Origin: Anastrepha obliqua
Taxonomy: Eukaryota > Arthropoda > Insecta > Diptera > Tephritidae
NCBI RefSeq assembly: GCF_027943255.1
Contig: NC_072894.1
Coordinates: 78,345,601 to 78,409,600, forward strand
Reading direction: 5' to 3'
Length of the DNA stretch: 64,000 bases
Under the pieces are notes generated by a model. That model worked only from the letters and a program-made list of their open reading frames with translations, had not been told where the DNA came from and made no database searches. Made by a program: the position numbers and the translations under genes. How positions within the stretch are numbered: position 1 is the first letter of the stretch; each line of letters starts with the position of its first letter. Positions 21,540 through 32,452 of the stretch are shown in pieces.

Positions 21540-22090
21540 AAGGGTGCGGCTTCTATTCTATCTCGCAATAATGGCGAGCAAAAAGTTTTGTTGATGTTGC
21601 GCTGCAGCTAGTCGGAGAAATACTGACTTTATTTTAGGCGACAACCGAATAATAGTGATATTAAGCTCACATTAAGCTGCGCACCAGGACATTGCTGGGA
21701 TGATGAGCTAGCTACACGGGGAACTGTGAGAAAATTTCCCAAAACAAGGAGAAATACTTTCAGCCACCCGTGTATCGGCAGATTCGAGGGTACTCTTAAG
21801 ACTAACAAAGTGTATGCTCTCGGTTATTGTCAATATCCTATCCGAGCATTGTCCATGCGATAAGATTTGGTATTACTTCGAGTTACTTTTGTAACAGCTC
21901 TCAGGGAGCTGACTCGCAATCATCTCAGCATGTACTTCTCATCAGTTTTGATTTCCTGAGACTAAGGTCTAGGAATCTCGGCTCTCGTTATTTTGTTATG
22001 CTTTCGGAAATAGCAGATTTGGATATCACCCACCTGCTGTATTTCAGCAGAAGCACGAACCGCTTAACCTGTACCGTAAATAATCATCGC
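21540..22090 (+). pseudogene. LINE C-terminal relic (RNase H tail plus zinc-knuckle region)
   Basis: Plus-strand remnant of a LINE polyprotein. A decayed RNase H end reads near CAPGHCWDDELATRGT (about 21690-21725). A C-terminal region follows with LSVIVNILSEHCPCDK (about 21820-21865), and it closes with LSEIADLDITHLLYFSRSTN (about 21998-22060). This matches the C-terminal domain of RNase H-bearing insect LINEs, where a CxxC...H...C knuckle sits between these segments; the knuckle itself is lost to frame breaks. Dead. Confidence 0.68.
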
Positions 22091-22273
22091 TCGGTATTTT
22101 ACTCCCTCACCTCTTCTCTTTTACTGCTCCTCTTCCGCTTATAGTGTTATGACAATGGGCAAACTTAATTTTCTAGCCAAGTGCGCTGCTAAACTTTAAT
22201 TTTTAATCGAAACGAGCAAGATGATCACGTGACAAATCTGTAATTTTCAACAACCAAATTACTCGTCGTCCAA

Positions 22274-22765
22274 CTTAGAATCTCTCTTGCCAACAAGTGC
22301 TACTTTTAACTAAGTAGGCAATTGAGTAGTAAAGCCCTCTCTCGACGAACAAAACTAACACTTTATAAGGCTCTCATCATGCTCGTCCTAACGTATGGCG
22401 CAGAAACATGGACGATGACAATCCGATGAGACGTCCCTTGGAGGGTTTGAGTGAAAGGCTCGGCAGAAGAGTTTTGAACCGCAACAAATAAAGATCCAGC
22501 TGTTACATTGGATGGGTCGTGTCGTCCGAATGGATTTGTATCCAGGCTCAGGCTCTGAAAGTATTCGATTCAGTACCAGCTGAGGGTAGCAGAGGTAGAG
22601 GAAGGCCTTCTCTGCGTTGGAAAGATTAGATGAAGAAGGACTTAGCTTCATTTCCACAAGTACCACTGGCGCCGGTTAACACAAGTAAGAACCGAGAGGC
22701 GCTTTGTTAAACTCGGCCAAAATAGCGTAAGCGGTTATTGGGCCAATTAAGAAGAAGAAGATCAC
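22274..22765 (+). pseudogene. RTE-like LINE 3' end with AAG-repeat tail (copy 3)
   Basis: Third copy of the RTE-like LINE. From 22280 it aligns with 6663 onwards (ANKCYF, LSRRTKLTLYKALIM, TYGAETWTMT), then has an internal deletion near 22460. It resumes with KIQLLHWMGRVVRMDL- and GSRGRGRPSLRWK-like segments and reaches a 3' UTR finishing in GCCAATTAAGAAGAAGAAGA at about 22745-22765. The short AAG repeat tail in place of poly-A is usual for RTE LINEs, and it defines the natural 3' end missing from copies 1 and 2. Confidence 0.82.
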
Positions 22766-23243
22766 TTGTCGTGACAAAGACTAGCTGGAGGTATTAGATA
22801 GCATTCTATGTGGCAGAAATAATACAAAACTGAATACCATCTCCTGCCGCGATGAACCACTTTCTGCGCGGCCAAGTATTTCAAAATGTTTTCATATCAC
22901 TCTACTGTGTTTATTGTTTCGCATTGTTAACGATGTGTATTTTTTTGATCTTGCAAGCTTACGTATTTCGGGGGTTCAGAGGTTCCGCCAGAGAAAAATT
23001 GTTTGAAAATTTTTGTTTTTGTTTAATAAAGCACAGGGTATCTTTTTTTTGACTTGGAAAATTAAAAGAGGAGATTAAATGATATTCATCTGTAAACATT
23101 TTATAACCACAATTACAGAGAAGTGCACTTTTCCCATTGGAATTCAATGGTAATTTTCAACACACTGGCGGCACGCGTAAATGCTAAATATGAAAAAATG
23201 TAGAAAAATGGTGTGTTATTTTTTTTTTTTTTGTTTTGTATTA
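22766..23243. other. No gene seen
   Basis: AT-rich DNA with short open frames on both strands and no recognisable domain. Confidence 0.5.
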
Positions 23244-24455
23244 TCGGGTGTTTTCTGAAGAACTTGAGAACTTGAACAAATAAAATAAAAATAGAAATAT
23301 TGTTGAAATGATTTTTTTAGTCATAATCTGGTAGAAAATTGTAAGGCATTGGTCTTGTTGGAACCAAATAGCATCGCCGTTTAGCTGATTAATTTTTTGA
23401 AAACAAAAATTTAGTCAGCATGGCTCGACAGCTCTCATCACTCACCATAAGGTAGTAGTCCGGTGTAACGATCGAAATTTCGACGTTTTTTCATAAATCT
23501 TTTTTAAAAAGAAAATAAAATGCGATCATTTTGAAGTTTTTACATGTTTTTATTGGTGTTTTGAAGTATATAAAAATTTTTTTTTAAGTTAATTTTATAT
23601 TAGTTTGTTTAAAATTTTTGACGTCAAAGTAGATTCCTTAAAAAAAAGAAGAGTTGGCTCGGGGAAACACACAGCCTTCCAAAGTTATCTGAAATAAAAA
23701 AATCCAAAGAGATTATTATTCTGTAGACTTTATTTTAGGTCCCGAACCTAAAATATACATAAAAATAAAAAAACAAAAACAAAATGGCGGGCTTGGGAAA
23801 AAAGTTCTCAAAATCTAATTTTTTTTTCTTCATAAATTGTTTAAATTAAATAGTTTATTATTATTTAAAAATTAAATGTTTTAAAGGTCCGGGATCTAGA
23901 TATGTGTGTCTAGAATAACTGGTTAAATTTTTAGCCAAATCGGTTGAATGGTTTTGAGTCAGTGATTCCCCGAAATTTCGAAAACATGGTTTTGAGAAAA
24001 ATGCGTTTAAAGTTTCGACAACAGCTGCTGCTGGCGTGTCACGCGCTTTCATACACACTACGGCGCGCTCTCTTATTTTAGCTATAACTTTAAAAATAAT
24101 TAAAATTTCTATCTGAAATTTTTATAGTATATTTATAAGATGTTTTCCTTCCGAAAAATGTAAAAAAACAATTCGATTTTTTGAACCCGTCACACCGGGC
24201 TAACAGCACCTCTTTCCTTATTTCTTTTGAAATAATGCCGCCAGTGCTGAATTCGCCATGATCTTTGCCTACAACTTTATTATTATTATTTTTTTTTTCA
24301 TAGTAAATTTCCTCAATTTGAAAGCGTTATTCTGGAGTTAAACGATGCATGATGACTTGTCAAACCTTACTGAACGGAAATGTGAACACAGTTTGCCATT
24401 TTCAGTTGTCAAACCATAGTTATGGATAGTTTTCATGCATATAAAAAAAATACCC
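23244..24455 (-). pseudogene. Decayed Tc1/mariner-type element hosting a TIR element
   Basis: Probable outer transposon on the minus strand. Its ends resemble each other: TATCGGGTGTTTTC near 23243 and, reversed from 24456, CATCGGGTATTTTTTTTATA. Reading the minus strand from about 24348 gives MMHRLTPE.RFQIEE, an N-terminal start seen in an insect Tc1/mariner-like family. Past the inserted 743-bp element the strand reads NGDAIWFQQDQ (about 23350-23385), the second catalytic Asp context. Everything between is deleted or unreadable. The family call is tentative. Confidence 0.55.
23458..24200 (+). mobile_element. 743-bp non-coding TIR element, TA target duplication
   Basis: Bounded by TA at 23456-23457 and 24201-24202. 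The ends are inverted: GTCCGGTGTAACG on the left and GCCCGGTGTGACGG read from the right. No coding sequence. It contains AAAATGGCGG near 23782 and the core AAATCGGTTGAATGGTTTTG (near 23938) leading to TTTTGAGAAAAATGCGTTTA (near 23992). The same landmarks in the same order occur at 9660-10200, 42208-42947 and 54192-54893. Confidence 0.82.
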
Positions 24456-24939
24456 GATGGAACAAATTGAAAGAAAAAATCTTTTTTGACCACCCTAGCC
24501 CCATCAGAGCCATAGCTAAAGTTGCTGTGAAAATTAAAAAAAAATGTTGAGCCTAAAACATTATTATACTCTGAATTTGGTATGCCATATGTCTTTCATA
24601 ATTGACGAAGACTTATTAAATTAACGCATTTTAAAAAAGATCACACAAAACCTCACTTTTTCTCAATAAAAAGCAGCTTCTCGGAAAAATTAAAGAATTA
24701 TATTATATAATTTTTGCAATACTTCACCTCTCAACAAAGAGTTATTTAGTCCAAAATTAAATTCATAAAAAATATCTCAACTTGCTTACATGCTTCATTT
24801 TCACAAACAATCAGATGGCCATTGGAATGTTAAAAAATTGTGAAGTAAAAGGTGTTTTAATAACTGAAATAACTTACAGTTATAAAGAGAAAGAAACGTA
24901 CAATCGATTAATATGGGTCACATTGACTGATGTTTCTTA
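24456..24939. other. No gene seen
   Basis: AT-rich sequence without recognisable features. Confidence 0.5.
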
Positions 24940-25150
24940 TGAAGTAATATTTTTTTAGTAACTTTTTTCCTAACAAAAAAATTATTTTAAGCAATAGAAA
25001 TCATTATTTAGGCATTACTTTTTACGTGCTCCATTACTTGTGTGTTTGTATACGGCAGCTGTCTAGTTTACAAGTGTCAAATACGACCCCATTTGCAAAA
25101 ATTTTAAATCTTCCCATAGGGTGATTGATTTTACGCCAACTCGTATATGA
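24940..25150 (-). repeat. Dispersed repeat end, paired with 53890-54092
   Basis: The segment ending ACGCCAACTCGTA, with GGCAGCTGTCTAGTTTACAA and AAATCTTCCCATAGGGTG before it, aligns with the segment at 53890-54092 over about 200 bp. On the minus strand both copies start with a GGCG(T/C)AAAAT motif and reach an ATG-like start about 110 bp inside, so they may be the 5' ends of a DNA transposon. Confidence 0.6.
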
Positions 25151-26097
25151 CAAATTCAACCAAGATGTATCAGGGTCTGATACCAATTGACGCATCAGGG
25201 TCTGAAAGGGCTAATACAGGTACAGTATATTTACTCACAGTTAAATATCTTCTGTGCCCACTACTTTACTCAATCCAATTTTCTTCCACTCTTATCTCCA
25301 GCAGCTTTTAGCTACATATTGGCACAAAGCACAAGCATTCTTATTTACATACTGCACTTATTTACTCACACATGTACATATTGGCAACCACTTTCAACCA
25401 AGCTTGAGGAGGTCTACTAAATCAACCTAATAAAGATTGCTTTGTTTGTCTTGAGACAGCACGAAAGTATTATGTGCATGCGCGTTCCACCCGATCGCTG
25501 CTTAGTGTATTGGGAAGACAAGCGACCACCAGACATGACATTAAGCTATCAATCGTAGTGCCAAGTCGACTGCACGCTTCATTGGTGCAATGCCTAAACA
25601 TATGTATGTTTGTATGTATATCGAGTGCTTAACATGTGTAACTTGTGCCAATAACCACTAACCGCAAATTGCAAAACTACTACAAGAGGCAAACTCAGCC
25701 AAGCCGTACGTATGAATAGATATGTGGGGGTGTGTATATACATATGCACCTCTTCCGTTCCTTTGCAAATACACAGGTTACATATATGCATATATACGTC
25801 GGAAGGTGTTCGAGTACTGCCCGCAAATGTATAGCTGAGCTATTAAGCGCCTTAGTATGCCCATATGTACACACATATGCAGTTCCCGAGCGTGCAATCA
25901 GTCTCATCCCTGCTGTAAATGCAACTAGTACGCAACTAATACCTTCGCTAATCCATGGTAAATGCCTGTAGTCCAACCCAACCTGGCGAATTTAACACGA
26001 GCATGTCATAGGAAGGGGTCAAGTAGCATGTTTCTGCATTACCATTCGCTGCCTCTTGAACAACCTCTGACGGGCTTAATCGAAATGCCCAAACCTA
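25151..26097. other. No gene seen
   Basis: Two close CATCAGGGTCTGA-like repeats lie near 25165-25205, and CATA/TATG simple sequence near 25600 and 25730-25800. Overlapping short frames on both strands come from the simple repeats. Confidence 0.5.
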
Positions 26098-26815
26098 CAG
26101 GGATTGATTGAAAAGTAATGAGCCTTATTTTTTTAAACAGTTTTATTAAACCTTTTGACTTATACAACTAATATTCTTCAAAATAGGACCCTTGAGCGTC
26201 AATACGCGGTCCTTCCACTGCAGGAAACCTTTTTTAAACCCATCCGCCGGAATCGCGTTCAAGTCAGCTGTCACAGTTTTTTGGATCGCCTCGATGGAAT
26301 CGAAACGCCTCCCCTTCAGCTTTCTTTTCAGGCGCAGGAACAAGAAGAAGTCTGGTGGGGACAGGTCTGGGCTGTAGGGAAGGTGGGGAAGCACCGGAAC
26401 CCCCATCTTGGCCAATGCAGAGGTGCAGAGGAAGGCGGTGTGCGCCGGCGCATTGTCGTGATGAAGGGTCCAATTGTTGACGAGGTCGGGCCGAACCCGA
26501 GTGACGCGGTTTTTCAGCCGAAGGAGCACTTCTTTGTAAAATGCCGCGTTTACAGTGCTTCCTGGAGGTATAAACTGTTTAGCTTTACACAAAATTTGAT
26601 TCAGTGACGTTGCTCCAACGATCGCTGCATTTTCGCCCCTGCAAAATCCTAACACAATTTAAAAACAGGTTTCACGCACCGCTGTTGCCAGCGAACTGGG
26701 ACCAGTTTCTAGTGGAAGGGGAAGGTCCAACGCTCATTTTCCCCCACCAGCCGATTCGGTTGATCGCTTGGCAGACGCTCCGCGCGGGAAGGCTCATTAC
26801 TTTTCAGTCTATCAG
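26098..26815 (-). mobile_element. Internally deleted mariner element with both ends
   Basis: A 0.7-kb derivative with inverted ends: GATTGATTGAAAAGTAATGA near 26103 and, reversed from about 26815, CTGATAGACTGAAAAGTAAT. The right (5') side keeps a GC-richer leader. The coding part (26146-26655) retains only the C-terminal catalytic half; the helix-turn-helix domains and first catalytic Asp are deleted. It could still be mobilised by an intact relative because both ends survive. Confidence 0.87.
26146..26655 (-). pseudogene. Mariner transposase, C-terminal catalytic half (DD34D)
   Basis: Open for 169 codons. After an entry region it reads FIPPGSTVNAAFYKEVLLRL, then LHHDNAPAHTAFL with the second catalytic Asp, then LPYSPDLSPPDFFLFLRLK with the third. 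There are exactly 34 residues between the two Asp residues, the DD34D signature of true mariners. RRFDSIEAIQKTVTADLNAI and a C-terminal tail ending ISCISQKV follow. The N-terminal DNA-binding half and the first Asp are missing because of the internal deletion, so this cannot be an active transposase. The preserved open frame suggests the deletion is younger than most relics here. Confidence 0.87.
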
Positions 26816-26894
26816 GCACGTTCTGCAGATTTGAAAAATATTTTGAGTACTTGTAAAGAAAGTAATAATATACATTTTTCAAATGGAACGATCA

Positions 26895-27028
26895 ACCTAT
26901 CACTTGGGTTGGTGCATGACCTGCCTGGGTTCGTAAGTGCCTGGACTCGAAACCCGGCATGAAACACCTACATCAAATAGAGAAAATGTTTTTTTCTGGT
27001 AGTGGTTTCCCTCGCCAGGCAATGCGTT
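26895..27028 (+). mobile_element. tRNA-derived SINE fragment (copy 4)
   Basis: Truncated and diverged copy. TTGGGTTGGTGCATGACC corresponds to the A-box side and is followed by a B-box-like GACTCGAAACCC, GAAACACC, and the body piece CTCGCCAGGCAATGCG. It then joins a LINE reverse transcriptase fragment at about 27030. Confidence 0.62.
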
Positions 27029-27029
27029 T

Positions 27030-28245
27030 TTTGTTGGCTTTAAAGCCTCCTTTGACAAGGTATATAGGAAACTGCTAATTGACAAATTACGCGAAATGTT
27101 AATTTTAACAAAATTTGTTAACTTTATTGATAAAATATATCAGAAATCTATATCAATCATTTAGTCAGGCAATAACATATCGGAACATTTTGAAACAACT
27201 TCTGGGGTTAAAGAAGGTTGCCTATTGTCTCCAATGCTTTCCCCCTTGTACCTCAAGAATTAGGGGTTGGCTTGTTAATTGATAATTGCAATATAAGACT
27301 TTTACTGTATGCGGATGATATGGTGTTTCTTTCGGGCGAGTTATATATATTACAAAAACTGATAAAATATTTAGAAAGGTGTTGCGAAAAATGTATTATA
27401 ATATGGAGGAAAATCTTGCAAAATCGGCGATAATGGATTTCAGACAAGGGAGAAAGTTAGGAAAAGAATAAAACTGGGAGTACATGGGAAAAAATAATAA
27501 TCGTTAATGATTATTGCTACTAGGAGTGCTATTTACAACAAAAGTGTACTTCAAAAAACATTTCGAAAATAAAAACAACGCAGCAATAACGCTTTTTTGA
27601 GAAAAATATAATAGATCTAAGCGCTAAATAGAAGATGTTCCAGGTTGTCTGTCGAGCTATTCAAAGTTATGCAGCTCAGGTATGGGGACATGGATTATCT
27701 GAAGATGTGGATAAATTACGTTTGCATTTTATAAAAAAGATTTTCAAATTACCTGACTGCGCACCCTCTTACGCTATCTATCTTGACACAGGATTAGAAC
27801 AAGGACACATTTATACCCTACCACTACACTTGAAATATATACACCAGACATTATTCGAATACAAGAATGAAAGACTGTCCAAAGCGGTTTTTAAAACGCA
27901 AAATTTTCTAGATTAGAGAACTCAACAAAATAGGAAATGCATATGACCTAAGATGGGATGACATGGAAAATAACACAAGAAATTGGAATGACAAATGCGA
28001 AATAATACTGAATACCATTAACACAGCCAACAAAAAAATGCGGCAACGTGCAATGAACAGTACTGGCAGGATATGTATACGCTTTTAGATCATAATATAA
28101 GACATAATTATTTTGGGGACGATTTGAATAGGCACGTAGTTTCATAGATTTTTAAAGCGAGGAAGGGGAGCATTAGGCTAAGCCATCTGTAAGTTAAATG
28201 AAACTGAAACAATCCAGCATTTCTGAGATTACTAAAATGCTTTCG
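27030..28245 (+). pseudogene. LINE reverse transcriptase relic, RT core to C-terminus
   Basis: Long plus-strand LINE fragment. It opens in the RT domain with GFKASFDKVYRKLL-like sequence (27035-27080). It continues with SGVKEGCLLSPMLF (about 27205-27245), the active-site strand LLLYADDMVFLSGE (27299-27340) with both catalytic Asp residues, then frame breaks. Then comes 27635-27916 with IQSYAAQVWGHGLSEDVDKL, FIKKIFKLPDCAPSYAIYLD and TGLEQGHIYTLPLHLKYIHQ, and finally a decayed tail to about 28245 with NETETIQHF. The YADD motif is intact, but the endonuclease and part of the RT are missing and several stops interrupt it. Confidence 0.85.
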
Positions 28246-28425
28246 GTACGCTCCTTCTTCTCCACTCTCTATCTCCAATCTGAAATTCCACAAATTCTGA
28301 GCGGACTTTGTTATTGGTGCGTTTTTTGTTTTTCGTCGAGACAGACTAACAATTACAGCACTCAGACACAATTAAGTCCATTGCATTGCACTCAGGTTCC
28401 TTTTCTTATTTTCTTATTCTTTAAA
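28246..28425. other. Junction between two opposed LINE relics
   Basis: About 180 bp separating a plus-strand LINE tail from a minus-strand LINE tail. It is probably the 3' UTR of the latter. Nothing else is seen. Confidence 0.4.
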
Positions 28426-29806
28426 TCAACTCGACCTCCGAAGAAATCTGAGTAGATCTTGTGGTGCCATGGAGCCAAGGTGATCGCTTCTTAACACATC
28501 AGCAACAAATATCTTAAGTCTGATTCGAGCGAAGGCGGGGCAGCCGCACGGAAACTGGTCCGCCGTCTCATCCTCTCCTCCACATGCTGAGCAGAGTGCG
28601 CTGTGTGAAACGCCCTCCTTTTCCATGTGCTTTACCCACAGAAAGTGGCGCGTCATCAGTCCAATCAGCTGCTACATTCCATTCTGCTTAATGTCAGAAG
28701 TATCTGCGACAGTCGATTGGGCATGCCAGGTAACATCAGTTTTGTCCATCTGCAGCCTCTCAGCCTACTTAACCTGTGGGTTGAAGTAACTCCTTTGCTA
28801 ACCGTGGCCTTGATGGTTACAGAAGGGAGTGGCAAAACGGGGTCCGATTCAAAGAAGTTGACCTCAGAGCTCATTCTTGCTAAAGGGTCAGAGATCTCGT
28901 TACCCGCGATACCCACGTATCCTGAAACCATGTTAGCATCAGGATGTTATGTCTAGCGACATAGTTCAGTTGGAGGGCTGTCTAAGGCCAGGAGCGCAGG
29001 TTGGCTGACGCTGCAGACACATATAGATCGGCCTCTTCCTCTGTTTTCCACAACAAAGTTCGTCGCTTCTTGAAAAGCATATACCTCCTCTTGAAACACA
29101 GATGCGTGTTTTCCAATATCCAAGTGCAGTTTTGCCCCTCTGGATTCCACGTAAACCCCAGAGCCGGAGCCATGCTTGGTCCTGAAGCCATCCGTAAAAA
29201 TGCAAAAACAGTGTTTGCCCGGCTCATTTTCAGAGTTTGACCGCAACTGAGCCTCTGGCAGCACCACACTGTATCTCTTTTCAAGTACGACTCTTGATGG
29301 CATGGAGTCAAGGGGCATGCTTTGGATCGTTGGATCGAAGTCGATGCCTACTCTTTTGTCCAATGCCGGACAGGCGCCGTACCAATTAACATTGTGTTTC
29401 AGTCTGCAGATGGCCTTCAAGGCCAAGAAAACATCAAGTGGGGTAAGACTAATCAGAGCATCTAATGCCGGACCTGAAGTAGTCGGAAAAGCTCCGACGC
29501 AACAAATGGCCACCGTGCGTTGTAGTCTCGATAGGAGGATCACGAGAGGGAGTATACTCATACAGACCACTGATGCATAGGTGGTAATAGGTCTTATCAT
29601 AGCCTTGTAGATCCATAGGACCTTGCTAGAAGAAAGACTTCACGTGTTCCCAAAAACACTTTTGCACTGCCTGAAGGCTGTCAGTGATTTGGATGTCTTT
29701 GCTTCAACGTGTGATTTCCAGAGGAGTTTACTATCGAGGATTACTCCAAGATAATTAATTTCCTTGGATAGCTGGATTGCGACTGCTTTTAGCTTCCACC
29801 TTGATG
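28426..29806 (-). pseudogene. LINE relic with RT tail, RNase H domain and zinc knuckle
   Basis: Minus-strand LINE polyprotein, about 1.4 kb. From the 5' side it reads LSKEINYLGVILDSKLLWKS (about 29740-29800), then KVLWIYKAMIRPITTYASVV and a thumb region (open frame 28953-29600). The RNase H domain starts FCIFTDGFRTKHGSGSGVYV (about 29160-29220), where the first D of RNase H is present, with SVFQEEVYAFQEA carrying the Glu. After a frame change comes YVGIAGNEISDPLARMSSE (the GNE.ADxLA block), and it ends with CSACGGEDETADQFPCGCPA (28540-28600), the CxxC...H/C knuckle with the expected His replaced. An RNase H-bearing I/LOA/R1-group LINE. Cut at 29806 by a SINE. Confidence 0.87.
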
Positions 29807-30124
29807 TGGCGGCCGCTGTAACCGAATAGGTTAGTGCGTGATTACCATTCGGAATTCACAGAGAGAACACAGGCTCGAATCTCGGTGAAACCAAAATTAA
29901 TAAAAACATTTTTCTAAAAGCGGTCGCCCCTCGGCAGGCAATGGCAAGCCTCCGAGTGTATTTCTGCCATGAAAAATCTCCTCATAAAAATATCTGCCGT
30001 TCGGAGTCGGCTTGAAACTGTAGGTCCCTCCATTTGTGGAACAACATCAAGACGAACACCACAAATAGGAGGAGAAGCTCGGCCAAACACTTAACAGAAG
30101 TGTACGCGCCAATTATTTATTTTT
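29807..30124 (+). mobile_element. tRNA-derived SINE, near full length (copy 5)
   Basis: Plus-strand copy. GCGGCCGCTGTAACCGAATA begins at about 29809; the A-box is altered. GGCTCGAATCTCGGTGAAAC is the B-box region, and the full body and CGCCAATTATTTATTTTTAT tail follow. It joins the LINE relic at 28426-29806 on its left. Confidence 0.86.
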
Positions 30125-31444
30125 ATTTATTTTTTTATATGAATAATGTTGATCCTTTTTCCGGCAAACGACTTAATATCTCAATGCGGTATTTATTTGT
30201 ATAAGTTACACAATTAATAAAATGAACTTCTATCTATCCATCTACATTTGTATATCTGCGAACAAATAAAAGTTAGCAATAAATTAAGTGAGTGGTGATA
30301 TTTGCATGTGGATATCGGTTGTCAGGCAACATGTGCATCCATTTCAAGCAGCTTTTCTTCATAACTCCGTTTCTGGAGTGGTATTTCTGCTTGGCGCTGA
30401 CGTAAAAGTTAAGTTTAATCCATTATTTTTCCAAGTAAGTTTCTTTTACCACTTTTGCTATTGCTTTCTGAATGCGCGGAATTTTCCATACACTTTCACC
30501 AGAAGTGACAAATGAAACTGCCAGAATCTACGCTTTTTAATTCTTAATTTCGCTATATTAACGAGATACTCTTTATTGCCTTATCCTACTTAGCTTCAAC
30601 TCCATTTTATTTTTAAGTATAGCTGGTATTGTGTATGAGCGTATTTATTATTGAAATTCGAGGTGGTGATTTGTTACACTACAGTGGCAATCAGTGGACT
30701 GTCAATGCATTACATTAGAATTACATAAGTAACTAGTGACCAATTTCTAACTGAATCGGTGGCTATAAGTGGCAACTGGAGGGATGAACACGTTATTCTA
30801 CGCGTGTGTATGTGAGCTTGGGGTTGTGTGCGACTGCACTTTAGAGCATCAATTTTAAATTTAAGTCGCATGTTATACCTTCTTTGTAACAAGCCCTTTT
30901 GGCTCCCAACAAGTGTAGCGTTATTACATATATACATTTAGTAGAACAAACTCATAGTCACGTGTCACGTGAACAGCGATAAGCATGAAATGGCGTTGTC
31001 TATGCATTCCTAGTTCCATACCTGCAAACATTTTTATTGCAGCTTTTCTTCTCGTTCCCGAAAGTAATTGTATTTGTCAAATCCTGAGAAATCGTAGTGT
31101 AATGAAGTGCACTTTTATCGTAAGCTTCATTCCTTACGTACTTTTATCGTTTAATTAGAAAATAGTGATATATAATACGTGTGTATGTGTGTCGTTGGCA
31201 ATAGCAGATTGCTTTAATTAAATTAAATTCATGTACTTACGTATGTTCTAAACCTGAAAGGATATTTGTAAGTGGAAAAGAGGTTGATATGATATGAAGT
31301 GGACTGAGGTAAAATCATCTGTGTCAAATATAATATGTAAGTAGCTACTCGCATGCTTTCCGAGCTCCGCGAATATACGCCAGCCTTTGCCTGAAAGGCT
31401 CAGTGTTTGTTTAATTCTAATACCGAAAATAGCCTTTGATATTA
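30125..31444. other. No gene seen
   Basis: Apparently unique AT-rich DNA. Short frames have no recognised domain. Ends at the terminus of a Tc1/mariner-type element. Confidence 0.5.
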
Positions 31445-31975
31445 TAAAGGGTTTTCCAATAACAGGTGTTATTTTGAATAGCGCGCTATTTCGGTAGATG
31501 TCACTTTTGAAGCTGTCATTTTTTGACATTTGATAAGTAGAAACTATGCCTTTAATAAAAATGGAACGATACACGCTTACACAACGCATTGAAATTTTTA
31601 AAATTCACTATAAAAATGGTGAAAATTTGGCAGAGACGGTTCGTAAAACTCGAACATTTTTGGGCCATCGTGAGTCGTTGAAATGCTTGAAAATTATTCG
31701 GAATTCCATCGAAAAATAATCATGAGTGATGAGGCTCATTTCCACCTCGGTGGCTTCGTCAACAAGCAAAATTTTCGGATCTGGGGCTCAGAAAATCAAA
31801 AAGTTATTGTTGAAAAGCCTCTCTATCCTCAGCGTGTGACGGTTTGGTGCGGTTTATGGTTTGGCGGAGTCATTGGACCTTACTTTTTCGAAAATGAAGC
31901 TGGAGCAACAGTTACGGTGAATGGATTACGCTATGGAGAGATGATTAACGATTTTATGGCTGGAATTGGATGGTA
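31445..31975 (+). pseudogene. Tc1/mariner-type element, 5' end plus partial transposase
   Basis: Starts with the terminal repeat AAGGGTTTTCCAATAACAGG at 31447, the same family as the nested element at 16209-16770. The transposase N-terminus is visible (MERYTLTQRIEIFKIHYKNG at about 31562-31621, then LAETVRKTRTFLGHR). A deletion joins this to the catalytic core in another frame (31683-31979): YSEFHRKIIMSDEAHFHLGG, carrying the first catalytic Asp, then NKQNFRIWGSEN, QRVTVWCGLWFGGVIGPYFF and VTVNGLRYGEMINDFM. It ends abruptly at about 31975 against a reversed LINE, losing the other two catalytic residues and the 3' end. Confidence 0.87.
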
Positions 31976-32452
31976 TTGACCGGCGACTGCATTAACTTCC
32001 CTGCCGCCAAGCAGGAACGCGATCCGGAGGCAGATAGATTTTTCCACCTCTAGTCTTTCTAACGCAGTGACAATTGACTCCGCCCTGATGTAATTAAAAG
32101 CACCTTCTATATCTATGAAGGCTGCCAAAGTAAATTGTTTGCCTTCCAGAGATTTTTCCACAGTCGCTACGACCTCGTGTAAGGCTGACTCCGTGGTTAT
32201 CCCTTTCAGGTAGGCATGTGATGCTGGAGATAGTTTGGATATGATAATGAATCAAGGATAAATGAGGTAAGTCCTTGACCGAGTCGTAACCCCTCCTCCC
32301 TGCCTTGGGTATGAAAACAAGTCTTATTTTCTTCCAGTTGACGTGATTAAGAGCGATACACGCCACGTAGATTTCTTGCAGGACAGGAACAACCGAGGTA
32401 CTTGTTTTCTGTAGCATCACAGGCAAGATATCGTCAGAACCAGGAGATTTAA
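31976..32452 (-). pseudogene. LINE reverse transcriptase fragment
   Basis: Minus-strand RT piece truncated at both ends. It reads KKIRLVFIPKAGRRGYDSVK (about 32275-32335), then, after a frame change, VEKSLEGKQFTLAAFIDIEGAFN (about 32095-32160) where FIDIEGAF is RT motif A with its catalytic Asp, then SIVTALERLEVEKSICLRIA and AVAGQYHPIPA. These are RT domains 1-4 of a Jockey/R1/LOA-group LINE. Motif C (YADD) is not included. Confidence 0.82.

Noticed and set aside
26155..26607. 150-codon plus-strand frame
   Set aside because: It is the antisense shadow of the mariner catalytic half at 26146-26655.
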